From Gammaproteobacteria bacterium (GTDB lineage: Bacteria; Pseudomonadota; Gammaproteobacteria; Steroidobacterales; JABDKV01): a DNA stretch of 64,000 nucleotides. Under the pieces are notes generated by a model. It had not been told where the DNA came from, ran no database searches, and was given only the letters and a program-made list of their open reading frames with translations. A program made the position numbers and the translations under genes. This document shows, piece by piece, positions 9,041-18,844 of the stretch; position 1 is the first letter of the stretch, and each line of letters starts with the position of its first letter. The DNA is taken from the NCBI GenBank assembly GCA_013003425.1, contig JABDJB010000078.1, positions 62,001 to 126,000 of the forward strand. The letters run 5' to 3'.

Positions 9041-11509
9041 TTACTCCGGGACGACGGGCGCTATTTTCCAGATCCTGCTGGCGTACTCGGCGATTGACCG
9101 GTCACTGGAGAATGGCCCCATATTTACCATGTTGAGAACAGCCTTGCGCGTCCATTCGTCGGGATTGCTGTAAAGATCGTCTACTTCGTTCTGGCTCCGT
9201 ACGTAAGCCTCATAGTCTGCCAACACCAGGAAATGTTCGCCGTCGTGCAGCAACTGATCGATAAGGCCGCGAAACTCGTCCGCCTGGTTGGGACTGAAAT
9301 AGCCCGATGCAATCAGCTCCAGCGCGGCGCTTAGCTCCGCATTTTGGGCGGCGATTTCTGCCGGACGGTAGCCTGCTTCGCGCTGCGCAAGTACCTCGGC
9401 AGCCGTCATACCGAAGATAAAGATGTTGTCTGCGCCAACCGCATCCATGATCTCGATATTCGCGCCGTCGAGGGTGCCGATTGTCAATGCGCCGTTCAGG
9501 GCCAGCTTCATGTTGCCGGTTCCCGAAGCCTCCATTCCTGCGGTTGAGATTTGCTGGGACAATTCGGCTGCCGGGATAATTTTCTGCGCTATTGTCACGC
9601 TGTAGTCCGGGACAACCACCAGCTTCAACATGTCGGACGTGTCCGAATCATTGTTGATCACACGAGCTATGTTGTTTGCCAGCTTGATAATCTGCCGCGC
9701 CACCATGTAAGCAGGGGCCGCTTTGCCGGAAATAATGACCGTGCGCGGTATCCGATACGCGGCCGGATCCTGTTTGAGGCGCTGGTATCGCGTAACAACG
9801 TAAAGCAGATTGAGAAGCTGGCGTTTGTACTCATGAATACGCTTGATTTGCACATCGAACATGGAATCCGTGCGCACGGTTACTCCCAGCGTGTCATCTA
9901 AATAGCGGGCAAGACGCTCCTTGTTACGATGCTTGATTGCGGCGAACTGCGCACAAAATTCCGGGTCGGACGCCAGCGGCTCCAGTTTCTTCAGGCGACT
10001 CAGATCGCGCTCCCAACCCGACACCCGGGTGCCCGCCAGCTCGGCAAGTTCGGGGTTTGCTTCATTCATCCAGCAGCGCGGCGAAATACCGTTGGTTACA
10101 TTAGTGAACTTACCGGGGTAGTAGGCATGGAAATCAGCAAAGACGGAGCTCTGCATCAGGCCCGAATGAATTTCGGCAACGCCGTTCACTGTATGGCTGC
10201 CGACGATTGCCAGGCTGGCCATGCGAACATTGCGGGTAGCCTCGTCGATTAACGACATCCGGTTCATGACCTCTGTGTCATGGTCATACTTTTCGGCCAC
10301 ATCCTCCATCAGATGCCGGTTTATCGTGAATATTATTTCCATATGGCGTGGAAACAATCTCTCGAAGGTTGCCACTGGCCAGGCCTCCAGGGCCTCCGGC
10401 AGAAGGGTGTGATTGGTGTAACTGAACACGGCGGTGGTTATTTCCCAGGCGCGTTCCCAACTGTATCCGTGTTCATCGATACAGATGCGCATCAGCTCCG
10501 GTATGGCGAGCGCCGGATGCGTATCATTCAGCTGAATGGAGACCTTGTCGGCAAGGTTGTCCAGGCTCTGGTGCCGGGCGAGATGCTGACCGAGGATGTC
10601 CTGCAAACTCGCGCAGACAAAAAAGTACTGCTGCCGGATACGCAGCTCCCTGCCCTGCTCGGTGCGATCATCCGGATAGAGCACCTGCGACAGGTGCTCG
10701 GCGGCATTCATTTCCGACATGGCTTCGGCATGTTGCCCGGCGTTAAACAAGGACAGATTAAAATCGCTCGACGCCTGGGCTGACCACAGCCGCAGGTGGT
10801 TTACGGTGCTGGAATAGCCCGGCACCGGAAGATCGTAGGCAACCGCGATGAACTCGTGTGCATCGACCCAGTCACGACCGGCGTCATCGGCATCGTCACG
10901 CGCTACGACACGCCCGCCGAAACGAACCGGATAGCGCAGGTTCTCCCGCGCCAGTTCCCACAGGTGCTGATAACGCAGCCAGTTATTGGGGCGTTCGATC
11001 TGCTCACCATCAGGACCGAATGCCTGGCTGAAAATGCCGTAGTCGTAACGTATGCCATAGCCAAAGCCCGGTAACTGCATTGTTGCCAGCGAATCGAGAA
11101 AACAGGCAGCAAGCCGGCCCAGCCCGCCATTTCCAAGCCCTGCATCCGGTTCCACGGCGCACAGCTCTTCCAGCTCGCGACCGAGGTGCGTTAATGCGGC
11201 ACGCAGCTCGCTTTCCATGTTCAGGTTCAGCGCCGCGTTGGCAAGGTTGCGCCCCAGCAGGTATTCCAGCGACAGATAGTAGACTCGCTTGCAGTCTGCT
11301 TCGTCATAAGCCCTCTGAGTGCGCAGCCAGCGCATCATGATTCGATCACGCAGCGCCCGGGTGACGGCGTTGTACCAATCCCGGTCACTGGCCGCAGCGG
11401 CGCTCAGGCCCATCCGGCTCAGCTCACCGATAATTGATTCGCGCAGACCACCCGCGTCCATTGCCGGCTCGGTGGGTCTCAAATCTATTTTTGCTTGTTC
11501 GTCGTTCAC
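9041..11509 (-). CDS. glgP: Glycogen/starch phosphorylase
   Basis: Phosphorolyses alpha-1,4-glucan ends to glucose-1-phosphate using pyridoxal phosphate (GT35). The 822 residues match bacterial GlgP (about 815). The PLP-lysine segment is clear: GMEASGTGNMKLALNGA followed by LTIGTLDGANIEI. N-terminal landmarks EYLLGRNLANAALNL and GLGNGGLGRLAACFLDSLA are also typical. The start is GTG, overlapping the pgl stop as GTGA (11506-11509). Placing phosphorylase directly after 6-phosphogluconolactonase ties glycogen breakdown to glucose-6-phosphate oxidation. Confidence 0.97.
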   Translation of the reverse strand: MNDEQAKIDLRPTEPAMDAGGLRESIIGELSRMGLSAAAASDRDWYNAVTRALRDRIMMRWLRTQRAYDEADCKRVYYLSLEYLLGRNLANAALNLNMESELRAALTHLGRELEELCAVEPDAGLGNGGLGRLAACFLDSLATMQLPGFGYGIRYDYGIFSQAFGPDGEQIERPNNWLRYQHLWELARENLRYPVRFGGRVVARDDADDAGRDWVDAHEFIAVAYDLPVPGYSSTVNHLRLWSAQASSDFNLSLFNAGQHAEAMSEMNAAEHLSQVLYPDDRTEQGRELRIRQQYFFVCASLQDILGQHLARHQSLDNLADKVSIQLNDTHPALAIPELMRICIDEHGYSWERAWEITTAVFSYTNHTLLPEALEAWPVATFERLFPRHMEIIFTINRHLMEDVAEKYDHDTEVMNRMSLIDEATRNVRMASLAIVGSHTVNGVAEIHSGLMQSSVFADFHAYYPGKFTNVTNGISPRCWMNEANPELAELAGTRVSGWERDLSRLKKLEPLASDPEFCAQFAAIKHRNKERLARYLDDTLGVTVRTDSMFDVQIKRIHEYKRQLLNLLYVVTRYQRLKQDPAAYRIPRTVIISGKAAPAYMVARQIIKLANNIARVINNDSDTSDMLKLVVVPDYSVTIAQKIIPAAELSQQISTAGMEASGTGNMKLALNGALTIGTLDGANIEIMDAVGADNIFIFGMTAAEVLAQREAGYRPAEIAAQNAELSAALELIASGYFSPNQADEFRGLIDQLLHDGEHFLVLADYEAYVRSQNEVDDLYSNPDEWTRKAVLNMVNMGPFSSDRSIAEYASRIWKIAPVVPE

Positions 11510-12216
11510 TGGTCAGCCGCCCAATAAACATCAACGGGTACCTGCCGCTGATGCAGTATCGCCCTTACCGGCATTGCTTTCTGATCATCCCCGGCCAGTG
11601 CTTCCTGGTATACCTGCCACTTCGCGCTGCCACGTAACAGGAGAACAATTCTTCGGGCCTTCAACAGCTGCCGCAATGACAAGGTCAACCTGGCCTGCTC
11701 CACACCGGTGGGTGCTACTGCCACACAGCTACGGTCTCCCGTCATCGCCTCATCCAGACCATCGGCATGCGGGAACAGCGAAGCCGTGTGACCGTCTGTT
11801 CCCATACCCAGGATTGCTACGTCCCAGCGGGAATTCAGTTCGTCCAACTCACTACTGACCCGGTCTGCCTCGGCGGCGATAGTGTCGGCAGACTTTGCCA
11901 TCGAAACCATTGCGACGCGCGGCTCAGCCGGCAGGAGTTCGCGCAGCAACATTCCCTCGTTGCTGGCGTCATCGCTCGGCTCCACCCAGCGTTCATCCGA
12001 CAGGCATAGTTGCAGCGCTTCCCAGGGCAGCGGCAACTCGCGCAGGACGTTATACAACGGCACGGGTGTGCTGCCACCGGACAAGACTATTGCGGCGCTA
12101 CCGTTCTCCTCTACGGCAGTTTCAACCAGGTCCCACAGCTGCGCAGCCAGGGCAACCGTAAGCTCGTCAAAATGCGCGAACCTGCTTTCGCTGTTTACCT
12201 GCAGCTGGTTGGTCAT
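11506..12216 (-). CDS. pgl: 6-phosphogluconolactonase (DevB type)
   Basis: Hydrolyses 6-phosphogluconolactone, the product of Zwf, to 6-phosphogluconate. The NagB/RpiA-like fold shows AAIVLSGGSTPVPLYNVL, LCLSDERWVE and the diagnostic ILGMGTDGHTASLFPHAD. The start is set at MTNQLQVN (236 residues), whose ATG overlaps the zwf stop by one base (TGATG); seven extra upstream codons are open but would run further into zwf. It is the second gene of the operon and overlaps glgP by four bases. Confidence 0.95.
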   Translation of the reverse strand: MTNQLQVNSESRFAHFDELTVALAAQLWDLVETAVEENGSAAIVLSGGSTPVPLYNVLRELPLPWEALQLCLSDERWVEPSDDASNEGMLLRELLPAEPRVAMVSMAKSADTIAAEADRVSSELDELNSRWDVAILGMGTDGHTASLFPHADGLDEAMTGDRSCVAVAPTGVEQARLTLSLRQLLKARRIVLLLRGSAKWQVYQEALAGDDQKAMPVRAILHQRQVPVDVYWAADQ

Positions 12217-13676
12217 CAGCGTGATCCCGCATCCCATTCGCGTCCATCACGTGCCAGCAGCGAAGCCGCCTCAGTCGGCCCCCAGGTCGAGGCAACGTAG
12301 CGTTCCGGGCTGCGTCCCTGCTTACGCCAGCGGTCTGTAATCGGCTCAACCCATTCCCAGGCGGCTTCGAGTTCGTCACGACGAACGAACAACGTGGCCC
12401 GTCCGCGCACGGCATCGAGCAGCAGACGTTCGTAAGCGTCCGGCACATGATCCACGCCACGCTGATCTTCATCGAGGTGCAGCGACAAATCGCGCACATC
12501 CATCCCCGTCCCGATTCTTTTTCCTGACAGCTGCAATCGAATTTCTTCTTTCGGTTGCAACCTGATCGTCAGTTTGTTGGCCGGGATATCGGTCGCGCCG
12601 AATATCGAGTGCGGCACATCCTTGAACTGCACAACAATTTTGGACACCTGTCGTTCCAGCCTTTTGCCGGTACGCAGATAAAACGGCACCTTCGCCCAGC
12701 GCCAGTTATCTATATAGGCCTTCATCGCGACAAATGTTTCTGTCGTTGAAGCATCGTCAACGTCGACCTCGTCGACATATGACGGCACCGGCTGCCCGTC
12801 AACGGCGCCCGCCTGGTACTGGCCACGAATAACGTACTTGTCGACATCACGACCTGTTATAGGGCGTAACGAACGAATCACTTTGAGCTTTTCGTCACGC
12901 ACCACGTTGGGCTCGATGCTCGGCGGCGGCTCCATCGCGATAATGCACAGCAACTGCAGCAGGTGACTTTGCACCATATCTCTCAGGGCGCCGGTATTGT
13001 CATAGGTGCCGGCCCGCGTGCCGACTCCGATATTTTCAGCGACAGTTATCTGGATATGATCGACATAAGTCGAATGCCACAGCGATTCAAACATGGTGTT
13101 GCCGAATCGCAGCACCATGAGGTTTTGCACCGGCTCCTTGCCCAGATAGTGGTCGATACGAAATACCTGGCTTTCATCGAAGCAGGTCAACACCTGTTCG
13201 TTAATAGCCCGCGCGCTTTCCAGATCATGACCCAGCGGTTTTTCCAGCACAACGCGTGACTGGTCTGTAATCAGGCCGCCGTCCCTCAGCGTCTCGCAGA
13301 TGGGAGCGAAAATTCGTGAACCGGTCGACAGGTAATAAATTCGTACCCGGTCCGGGTACTCCGCCAGCTTTTCTGCCAGACCGGCGTAGGTGTCCTTCTT
13401 GAAAGCATCAATTGTAAAGTAGTCGATACGCTCGAGAAATTCCCGCCACTCAGGACCCGCCCGGTCCGCTGCGGGGATGAATCGTTCAGCAGCTGCCTCG
13501 ACCATGCCGATAAATCCGTCGCGATCGAGCTCTGATCTCGAGGCACCCAAAATGCGGCCGGCTGGCAGCTCGCCATCGCGGCAGCGGTAATACAGGGCTT
13601 TAAGCAACTTGCGCATGGCCAGGTCGCCCGTAGCGCCAAATATGACCATGTCAAATTCCTGCAAAGATTCGTTCAA
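12216..13676 (-). CDS. zwf: Glucose-6-phosphate 1-dehydrogenase
   Basis: Oxidises glucose-6-phosphate to 6-phosphogluconolactone with NAD(P)+. The cofactor loop VIFGATGDLAMRKLL lies near the N-terminus and the active-site motif RIDHYLGKEPVQN is present. The start is set at the TTG at 13674-13676 (LNESLQEF), which follows AGGGG at good spacing and gives 486 residues, close to E. coli Zwf at 491; the longest open frame would add 31 atypical residues. It is the first gene of the leftward operon and diverges from edd, so the shared control region lies in 13677-13794. Confidence 0.96.
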   Translation of the reverse strand: MNESLQEFDMVIFGATGDLAMRKLLKALYYRCRDGELPAGRILGASRSELDRDGFIGMVEAAAERFIPAADRAGPEWREFLERIDYFTIDAFKKDTYAGLAEKLAEYPDRVRIYYLSTGSRIFAPICETLRDGGLITDQSRVVLEKPLGHDLESARAINEQVLTCFDESQVFRIDHYLGKEPVQNLMVLRFGNTMFESLWHSTYVDHIQITVAENIGVGTRAGTYDNTGALRDMVQSHLLQLLCIIAMEPPPSIEPNVVRDEKLKVIRSLRPITGRDVDKYVIRGQYQAGAVDGQPVPSYVDEVDVDDASTTETFVAMKAYIDNWRWAKVPFYLRTGKRLERQVSKIVVQFKDVPHSIFGATDIPANKLTIRLQPKEEIRLQLSGKRIGTGMDVRDLSLHLDEDQRGVDHVPDAYERLLLDAVRGRATLFVRRDELEAAWEWVEPITDRWRKQGRSPERYVASTWGPTEAASLLARDGREWDAGSR

Positions 13677-13706
13677 ACCGGTATCCCCTGCCGTGGTGGT
13701 GGCGCA

Positions 13707-13736
13707 AGTATACCGACTGCTGGCAATCCCGCCAGC
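13707..13736. promoter_or_regulatory. zwf/edd divergent control region: candidate -10 and an inverted repeat
   Basis: Reading leftward, TATACT (13707-13712) is a good -10 box about 30 bases before the zwf TTG. The best -35 (TTGCTG) sits at a long 20-base spacing, so the promoter is uncertain. Just beside it is an inverted repeat GCTGGC-N6-GCCAGC (13719-13736), placed where an operator for both zwf and edd could lie. It does not match the HexR consensus I know (TGTAATTAAATTACA-like). Confidence 0.3.
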
Positions 13737-13794
13737 AACGGCGAGGCCGCAGCAGGTATCATGATGCACATCCCCTGAGCTGGAGATCCCGACT

Positions 13795-15633
13795 ATGGCA
13801 TCGCTGAATCCCGCCGTTGCGGAGGTGACGACCCGAATCTGCAGGCGTAGCGAGAAGGCGCGTACCAGCTATCTCGAGCATATCGATGGCTGGCGCCGAC
13901 GTGGTCCGCGCCGTGCCATCCTCGGCTGCACCAATCTTGCACATGGCTATGCAGCAGAAGATGCCGGCAGCAAGGAGCTGCTACGCAAACTCAGGCAGCA
14001 TCCTAATGTTGCCATCGTATCGGCTTACAACGACATGCTCTCGGCGCACCAACCGCTGCGAGATTACCCCGAGCAGATAAAGCAGACGCTGCTGGAAAAT
14101 GGCGCAACGGCGCAGTTTGCCGGTGGCGTGCCGGCGATGTGCGATGGTGTGACCCAGGGTCAGCCGGGAATGGAGTTGTCATTATTCAGTCGTGATGTCA
14201 TTGCAATGGCAACCGCGGTAGCGCTGTCGCACGAGATGTTCGACGGCGCTCTGATGTTGGGCGTGTGCGACAAGATCGTGCCGGGCCTGCTGATTGCTGC
14301 ACTTCGCTTCGGCCATTTGCCCGTGATATTTCTGCCGGCCGGGCCGATGACTTCCGGAATATCCAACAGCGAGAAAGCGCATACCCGCGAGTTATATGCA
14401 GAGGGCAAAATCGACCGCGAGGAACTGCTGAGGTCAGAAGAAAAGTCCTACCACAGTGCCGGCACATGCACGTTCTATGGCACCGCAAACAGCAATCAGA
14501 TGCTGATGGAAATTATGGGGCTGCATATTCCAGGCGCGGCCTTTTTCAACCCACATACGCCAATGCGGTCAGCGCTGAATGCAGCGGCTGCAAAGCGCGT
14601 CATCGAGATTACTGCTCTCGGCGATGAATACCGTCCGGTCGGGAAGATAATTGACGAACGTAGCATTGTTAATGCCATTGTCGGACTACTTGCAACGGGC
14701 GGGTCGACTAACCACACGCTGCACCTCATAGCTATAGCGCGAGCCGCCGGCATCCGCATTGACTGGAACGACTTTGCACAGCTGTCAGACACCGTCCCGT
14801 TACTGGCCCGTGTCTACCCGAATGGCAAGGCCGACGTAAACCACTTTCACGCTGCCGGCGGACTCGGCTGCATCATTCGCCAGCTGCTGGATGCGGGCAT
14901 GCTGCATGCCAATGTAAACACGGTCATGGGTGAAGGGCTCGACTACTATGCCCGTGAACCGGTGCTGGACAATGAAACGCTAGCATGGCGAGAGTCCCCG
15001 GCCAGGGGGCTGGATGACAATATTATAGGTAGCATCACAACACCTTTTGATTCCACCGGGGGTATCCGATTGCTGACCGGAAACCTGGGCCGCGCGATTT
15101 TCAAGACGTCGGCCATTCCGCCGGACCGAAACGTTGTTGAAGCACCCGCGCGGGTATTCGATCGTCAGGAAGATGTCATTGCGGCATTTACCGCCGGTGA
15201 ATTTACCGAGGATGTAGTCATCGTCGTTCGCTTTCAGGGCCCCGCTGCCAACGGCATGCCGGAATTGCACAAGCTGTCGCCGCCACTCGGCGCGCTACAG
15301 GAACGCGGGTTGCGGGTTGCACTGGTTACCGACGGGCGCATGTCTGGCGCCTCCGGAAAATTCCCCGCCGCGATTCACCTGACTCCCGAGTGCGCAGCCG
15401 GTGGCCCGCTGCAGCGCGTCCGTGACGGTGACGTCATTCGCGTTGATGCCCGCAACGACAGTCTGGAAGTACGGGTCAGCGATGCCGAACTGGAACAGCG
15501 CGAGCCTGCAACGGTGCCGCAGCCGGCCGGCGGCCTTGGCCGCGAGCTGTTCCAGGTTTTCCGCAGTGCCACCAGTGATGCCGAAAGTGGTGCATTATCT
15601 GTTCTCGAAGATATGTACCCATCAGTCGGATGA
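13795..15633 (+). CDS. edd: Phosphogluconate dehydratase
   Basis: Iron-sulfur dehydratase of the IlvD/Edd family that converts 6-phosphogluconate to 2-keto-3-deoxy-6-phosphogluconate (KDPG), the key Entner-Doudoroff step. The 612 residues match full length (about 603 in E. coli). Cluster-binding cysteines are in [34 protein letters not shown] and [11 protein letters not shown]; the C-terminal [16 protein letters not shown] segment is also typical. It diverges from zwf. The gene expected next, eda, survives only as a fragment 21 bases downstream. Confidence 0.97.
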   Translation: MASLNPAVAEVTTRICRRSEKARTSYLEHIDGWRRRGPRRAILGCTNLAHGYAAEDAGSKELLRKLRQHPNVAIVSAYNDMLSAHQPLRDYPEQIKQTLLENGATAQFAGGVPAMCDGVTQGQPGMELSLFSRDVIAMATAVALSHEMFDGALMLGVCDKIVPGLLIAALRFGHLPVIFLPAGPMTSGISNSEKAHTRELYAEGKIDREELLRSEEKSYHSAGTCTFYGTANSNQMLMEIMGLHIPGAAFFNPHTPMRSALNAAAAKRVIEITALGDEYRPVGKIIDERSIVNAIVGLLATGGSTNHTLHLIAIARAAGIRIDWNDFAQLSDTVPLLARVYPNGKADVNHFHAAGGLGCIIRQLLDAGMLHANVNTVMGEGLDYYAREPVLDNETLAWRESPARGLDDNIIGSITTPFDSTGGIRLLTGNLGRAIFKTSAIPPDRNVVEAPARVFDRQEDVIAAFTAGEFTEDVVIVVRFQGPAANGMPELHKLSPPLGALQERGLRVALVTDGRMSGASGKFPAAIHLTPECAAGGPLQRVRDGDVIRVDARNDSLEVRVSDAELEQREPATVPQPAGGLGRELFQVFRSATSDAESGALSVLEDMYPSVG

Positions 15634-15653
15634 GGCAGTAAACGAGCAGGCTT

Positions 15654-15923
15654 ATGGAAACCAGCGAACAGAGCTTCGAATACCTCAAGTTCGTTCCCGC
15701 CGAAGCCGCGGGTGGCGCCAGGCTGCTACGCGGTCATGCGGCTGTATTTCCTTACAGCAGGTTCTGCCCGACCGGTGGCATCAAGCCTGCGAACATGGAG
15801 GATTACCTGGCACTGGACAATGTCGTATGTGTCGGTGGATCATGGCTGGCGCCGCGTGACCTGGTTGCGACCGGCGATTGGGGGGCCATCGGTAAGCTGG
15901 CCACAGCTGCAACACGACAGTAA
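15654..15923 (+). pseudogene. N-terminally truncated KDPG aldolase (eda remnant)
   Basis: The 89 codons correspond by eye to about the last 85-90 residues of the 210-residue KDPG/KHG aldolase. The fragment keeps the Schiff-base lysine region (YLKFVPAEAAGG, Lys12) and the phosphate-binding RFCPTGGIKPANMEDYLAL and VVCVGGSWLAP. The first ~125 residues, which hold the catalytic Glu and the first barrel strands, are missing. There is no room for them: edd ends at 15633, and the gap holds only the lead-in to the ATG. Either a deletion removed the 5' two thirds, or the 89-residue product is a domain kept for another use. It cannot form a complete TIM barrel alone. An intact eda would be needed elsewhere. 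Confidence 0.8.
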
Positions 15924-15935
15924 AGTTGGGCGCTT

Positions 15936-17423
15936 ATGGGACTGGCAATAGAAAAAGACAGTTTCGAGGAATGGGAGTTTGACCGTTTCGAGCGTCGGCT
16001 GTACGAGAACCTCGAAGCCCTCGAATTGTTGCTGCAGCGCGATGGCTTCGGCGAGGGCGAATCATCGATCGGTGCTGAGCTGGAGCTGCACCTTATTGAT
16101 TCCGACGGCGCGCCGCTGACAGTCAATCGCGCAGTCTTGTCTGAACATATAGACGAGCGGCTGCAGCTGGAGCTCACCCGCTTTAACCTGGAGTACAACC
16201 TCTCGCCCGTGCCTTCCGCTGGCAAACCCTTTGGCGCCATTCAACAGGAAATGGAGCTCGCACTGAGCTCGCTCGACCGGCCGGTAGCTGAGCACGGCGG
16301 TCGCGTAGTGACCATAGGCATACTGCCAACACTGCGTCTCGAACAGTTGCAGAGTTCCGCCCTCACCGACCTGCCACGCTACCGGGCATTGTCTTCGGGC
16401 TTGCGGCGAATACGCCGGGCACCATTCCGAATCCGCATCGATGGTGACGAGCCACTCGATGTCACCTGTGATGACGTCACTGTGGAAGGCGCCAACACGT
16501 CCTTCCAGGTTCATCTGCGGGTCAACCCGGCTGATTTTGCCGACTATTACAACGCTGCCCAGCTGGCTACTGCGCTGGCTGTCGCGGTCAGCGGAAACTC
16601 GCCGATATTTCTCGAGCATCGACTGTGGGAGGAATCTCGTGTTGCCCTGTTCAAACAGGCCGTTGACGCCCGCAGTGCGAGCACCGGCGAATGGCGTCGT
16701 GCAGCACGGGTTCCATTCGGGCACGGCTGGGTTAGATCTGGTGCCTTTGAATTGCTCGCCGAGGCAGTGCGGCTTTATCCGCCAATCCTGCCTGTCTGCG
16801 ACGACGAAGACCCATTGGAGGCAGTGAAAGCCGGGCGCATACCGCGACTGGCTGAATTGCGGCTGCAGCAGGGCACCGTATGGCAGTGGAATCGGGCCGT
16901 TTACGATCCGGCCTCAGGCGGCCACCTGCGCATCGAGTTTCGCGCGCTGCCGTCCGGACCCACGCCTCTCGATATGATGGCGAATACCGCCTTTATTGTC
17001 GGCCTGACCGCTGGGCTGTCCGGCCAGATCGAATCGTTGCTGCCCGCCTTCCCGTTCCGTTACGCCGAGTACAATTTCTATCGTGCCTCGCAGGACGGGC
17101 TGAAGGCACAGCTGTTGTGGCCGAAGGAACACGGAATTTCACCACGACAGATCGGCGCGGGAGACCTGGTCATGGAAATGCTGCCAGTTGCCCTGGAGGG
17201 GCTGTCGCAACTGGGCGTCGACTCGCAGGAAGCCGAAACCCTGATTGCGGTAATCGAGGAACGGGTGCGTAGCGGGCAGACAGCATCGCGGTGGCAAAAA
17301 CGCACACTGCAAAAACTGGACAGTAATATGGAACGGCGCGACGCTCTGGCCGTTATGCTTTCACGCTATGTGGATCTGTCACACAGCGGCCTGCCGGTAA
17401 GCGACTGGCCGATAGACAGCTAG
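15936..17423 (+). CDS. GCS2-family glutamate-cysteine ligase-like protein
   Basis: A 495-residue protein of the GCS2 (glutamate-cysteine ligase type 2, carboxylate-amine ligase) family. It shows the acidic N-terminal motif SSIGAELELHLID (about residues 46-58), NLEYNLSPVP, the central FQVHLRVNPADFADYYNAAQ and LRIEFRALPSGPTPLDMMAN. Such proteins form gamma-glutamyl or similar amide bonds using ATP, but the true substrate of this subgroup is unknown. It follows the eda remnant by 12 bases and meets the ExeA-FHA gene tail to tail. A role in thiol or glutathione-like metabolism is only a family-level inference. Confidence 0.75.
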   Translation: MGLAIEKDSFEEWEFDRFERRLYENLEALELLLQRDGFGEGESSIGAELELHLIDSDGAPLTVNRAVLSEHIDERLQLELTRFNLEYNLSPVPSAGKPFGAIQQEMELALSSLDRPVAEHGGRVVTIGILPTLRLEQLQSSALTDLPRYRALSSGLRRIRRAPFRIRIDGDEPLDVTCDDVTVEGANTSFQVHLRVNPADFADYYNAAQLATALAVAVSGNSPIFLEHRLWEESRVALFKQAVDARSASTGEWRRAARVPFGHGWVRSGAFELLAEAVRLYPPILPVCDDEDPLEAVKAGRIPRLAELRLQQGTVWQWNRAVYDPASGGHLRIEFRALPSGPTPLDMMANTAFIVGLTAGLSGQIESLLPAFPFRYAEYNFYRASQDGLKAQLLWPKEHGISPRQIGAGDLVMEMLPVALEGLSQLGVDSQEAETLIAVIEERVRSGQTASRWQKRTLQKLDSNMERRDALAVMLSRYVDLSHSGLPVSDWPIDS

Positions 17424-17434
17424 CTGGTTCTCAA

Positions 17435-18685
17435 TCAGGCCGAGTCTGCCTGGTCGTCCTCAACAGGCTGGTCCAGCACCGTGGTATCCCGCCACTCGGA
17501 AAGTTCCGCTGGTTCATGAGCCTCAACGCGGCTGTTGCGGTCGTGGAATACCAGCTCATGATAGCCAAGCGCAATGCGATCACCGTCGTTGAGCATGCAG
17601 CGCTGGATCTTGTGCCGGTTGACGTATACGCCGTTGGTACTGTTGAGGTCCTTAACCCAATAGCGGCTGTCATGGTCCATCACAACCTGCGCATGATGAC
17701 GACTGATGTACTCGCTGACGATGGTGATGTCGTTATCCGAATCACGCCCGATCATCACGCGTGTATCTTCCAGGGCGATCTCGCCGGCAGGCTGGCCTCT
17801 TTCATACAGGCTCAGCCGGACACCAGCAGTATCGTCAGCCTGTTCGTCAATGTCGACCAGATCCGGGTCGGCTTCCGCCACGTGCTCCAGCTTCAGCTCC
17901 TCGATAGCCGTTGCCAGTATTTCGGGCGTGATACGTAAACTGTCCTCGACGTAGGCTGCCGTCATCGCGGTGTCGCAAAGATTGACGATCAGTCGTGGCA
18001 CGCCACCGGTGTGGCTGTAGATCAGGGGATAAACAGCATCATCGAACGGCGACTCGGGGCAGCCGGCCTCCTCCAGCCGATGACGGATCATCCGTATGGT
18101 GCTTTTCTGGTCCAGCGGCTCGAGGTGCGCGCTGCACGTAACGCGCTTTGCCAGCAGCTTCAGCTCCCTGTCCCGCAGCCGTTCAGTCAGCGAAGGTTGC
18201 CCGACGAGGATGACACTGATCAGCTTTTCGCTGTCAGCATCAACATCGACAAGGTCAAGAACAATATCGAGCACAGCCTTGCTCAGGTTCTGCGCTTCCT
18301 CGATGATCAGTACGACCGGACGCTCGCGCACATTTTGTGCAAACAGGAAGTTATCGAGTAACCCCATCAGCCGGTCGCGACTTCGTTCGAACGGTTCAAA
18401 ACCATACTGTGACAATACCGACTGCAGAAACTCCTGCGAATCAAGATTTGTCAGCGTGAGCCGGGCGACCGCCGCGTCATCGGGCATTCCTGCAAGCACG
18501 CGATTTACCAACGTCGTCTTGCCGCAACCGACGTCGCCGGTGACAACAACAAGTGCGTCACGTCTGGCCCATGCCTGTTCCATAGCCGCTTTTGCACGGC
18601 CGTGCTGCTCCGACAGATACAGGAATTCCGCATCCGGAGTCAGCCGGAACGGATGGTCCCTCAAATTGAAGTGTTCCAGGTACAT
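17435..18685 (-). CDS. ExeA-like AAA ATPase with C-terminal FHA domain
   Basis: The N-terminus MYLEHFNLRDHPFRLTPD is the signature of ExeA/GspA-type ATPases. Walker A is GDVGCGKTT (about residues 44-52), Walker B is VVLIIEEAQN, and THTGGVPRLIVNLCD-like residues form the sensor region (SHTGGVPRLI). After an acidic linker, residues about 300-390 form a forkhead-associated domain with MIGRDSDNDI, EYISRHHAQV and KDLNSTNGVYVN, the phosphothreonine-binding loops. The start at 18683-18685 removes 12 codons of the longer frame and follows GAGG. The known ExeA partner (ExeB, peptidoglycan binding) is not adjacent. The protein probably assembles an envelope complex under phospho-signal control; this is inference. 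Confidence 0.85.
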   Translation of the reverse strand: MYLEHFNLRDHPFRLTPDAEFLYLSEQHGRAKAAMEQAWARRDALVVVTGDVGCGKTTLVNRVLAGMPDDAAVARLTLTNLDSQEFLQSVLSQYGFEPFERSRDRLMGLLDNFLFAQNVRERPVVLIIEEAQNLSKAVLDIVLDLVDVDADSEKLISVILVGQPSLTERLRDRELKLLAKRVTCSAHLEPLDQKSTIRMIRHRLEEAGCPESPFDDAVYPLIYSHTGGVPRLIVNLCDTAMTAAYVEDSLRITPEILATAIEELKLEHVAEADPDLVDIDEQADDTAGVRLSLYERGQPAGEIALEDTRVMIGRDSDNDITIVSEYISRHHAQVVMDHDSRYWVKDLNSTNGVYVNRHKIQRCMLNDGDRIALGYHELVFHDRNSRVEAHEPAELSEWRDTTVLDQPVEDDQADSA

Positions 18686-18844
18686 GATCCTCGCGGGTTT
18701 GTTGTCTTGTCGCCGCTGCATCTATATTAGCAGGGCAAGGCGGTCGATTCGCAGGCGGTTTGGCATAAATGTGTGCTTTTCCCGCCGTTTTTCACCGGCG
18801 AGTTGCCTGTTATGGTTACGCTACCCGGCTGGAGTCACAACGAC

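Noticed and set aside
13681-13794. HexR operator in the zwf/edd gap
   Set aside because: No AT-rich TGTAAT-type palindrome is present; only the GC-rich inverted repeat at 13719-13736.
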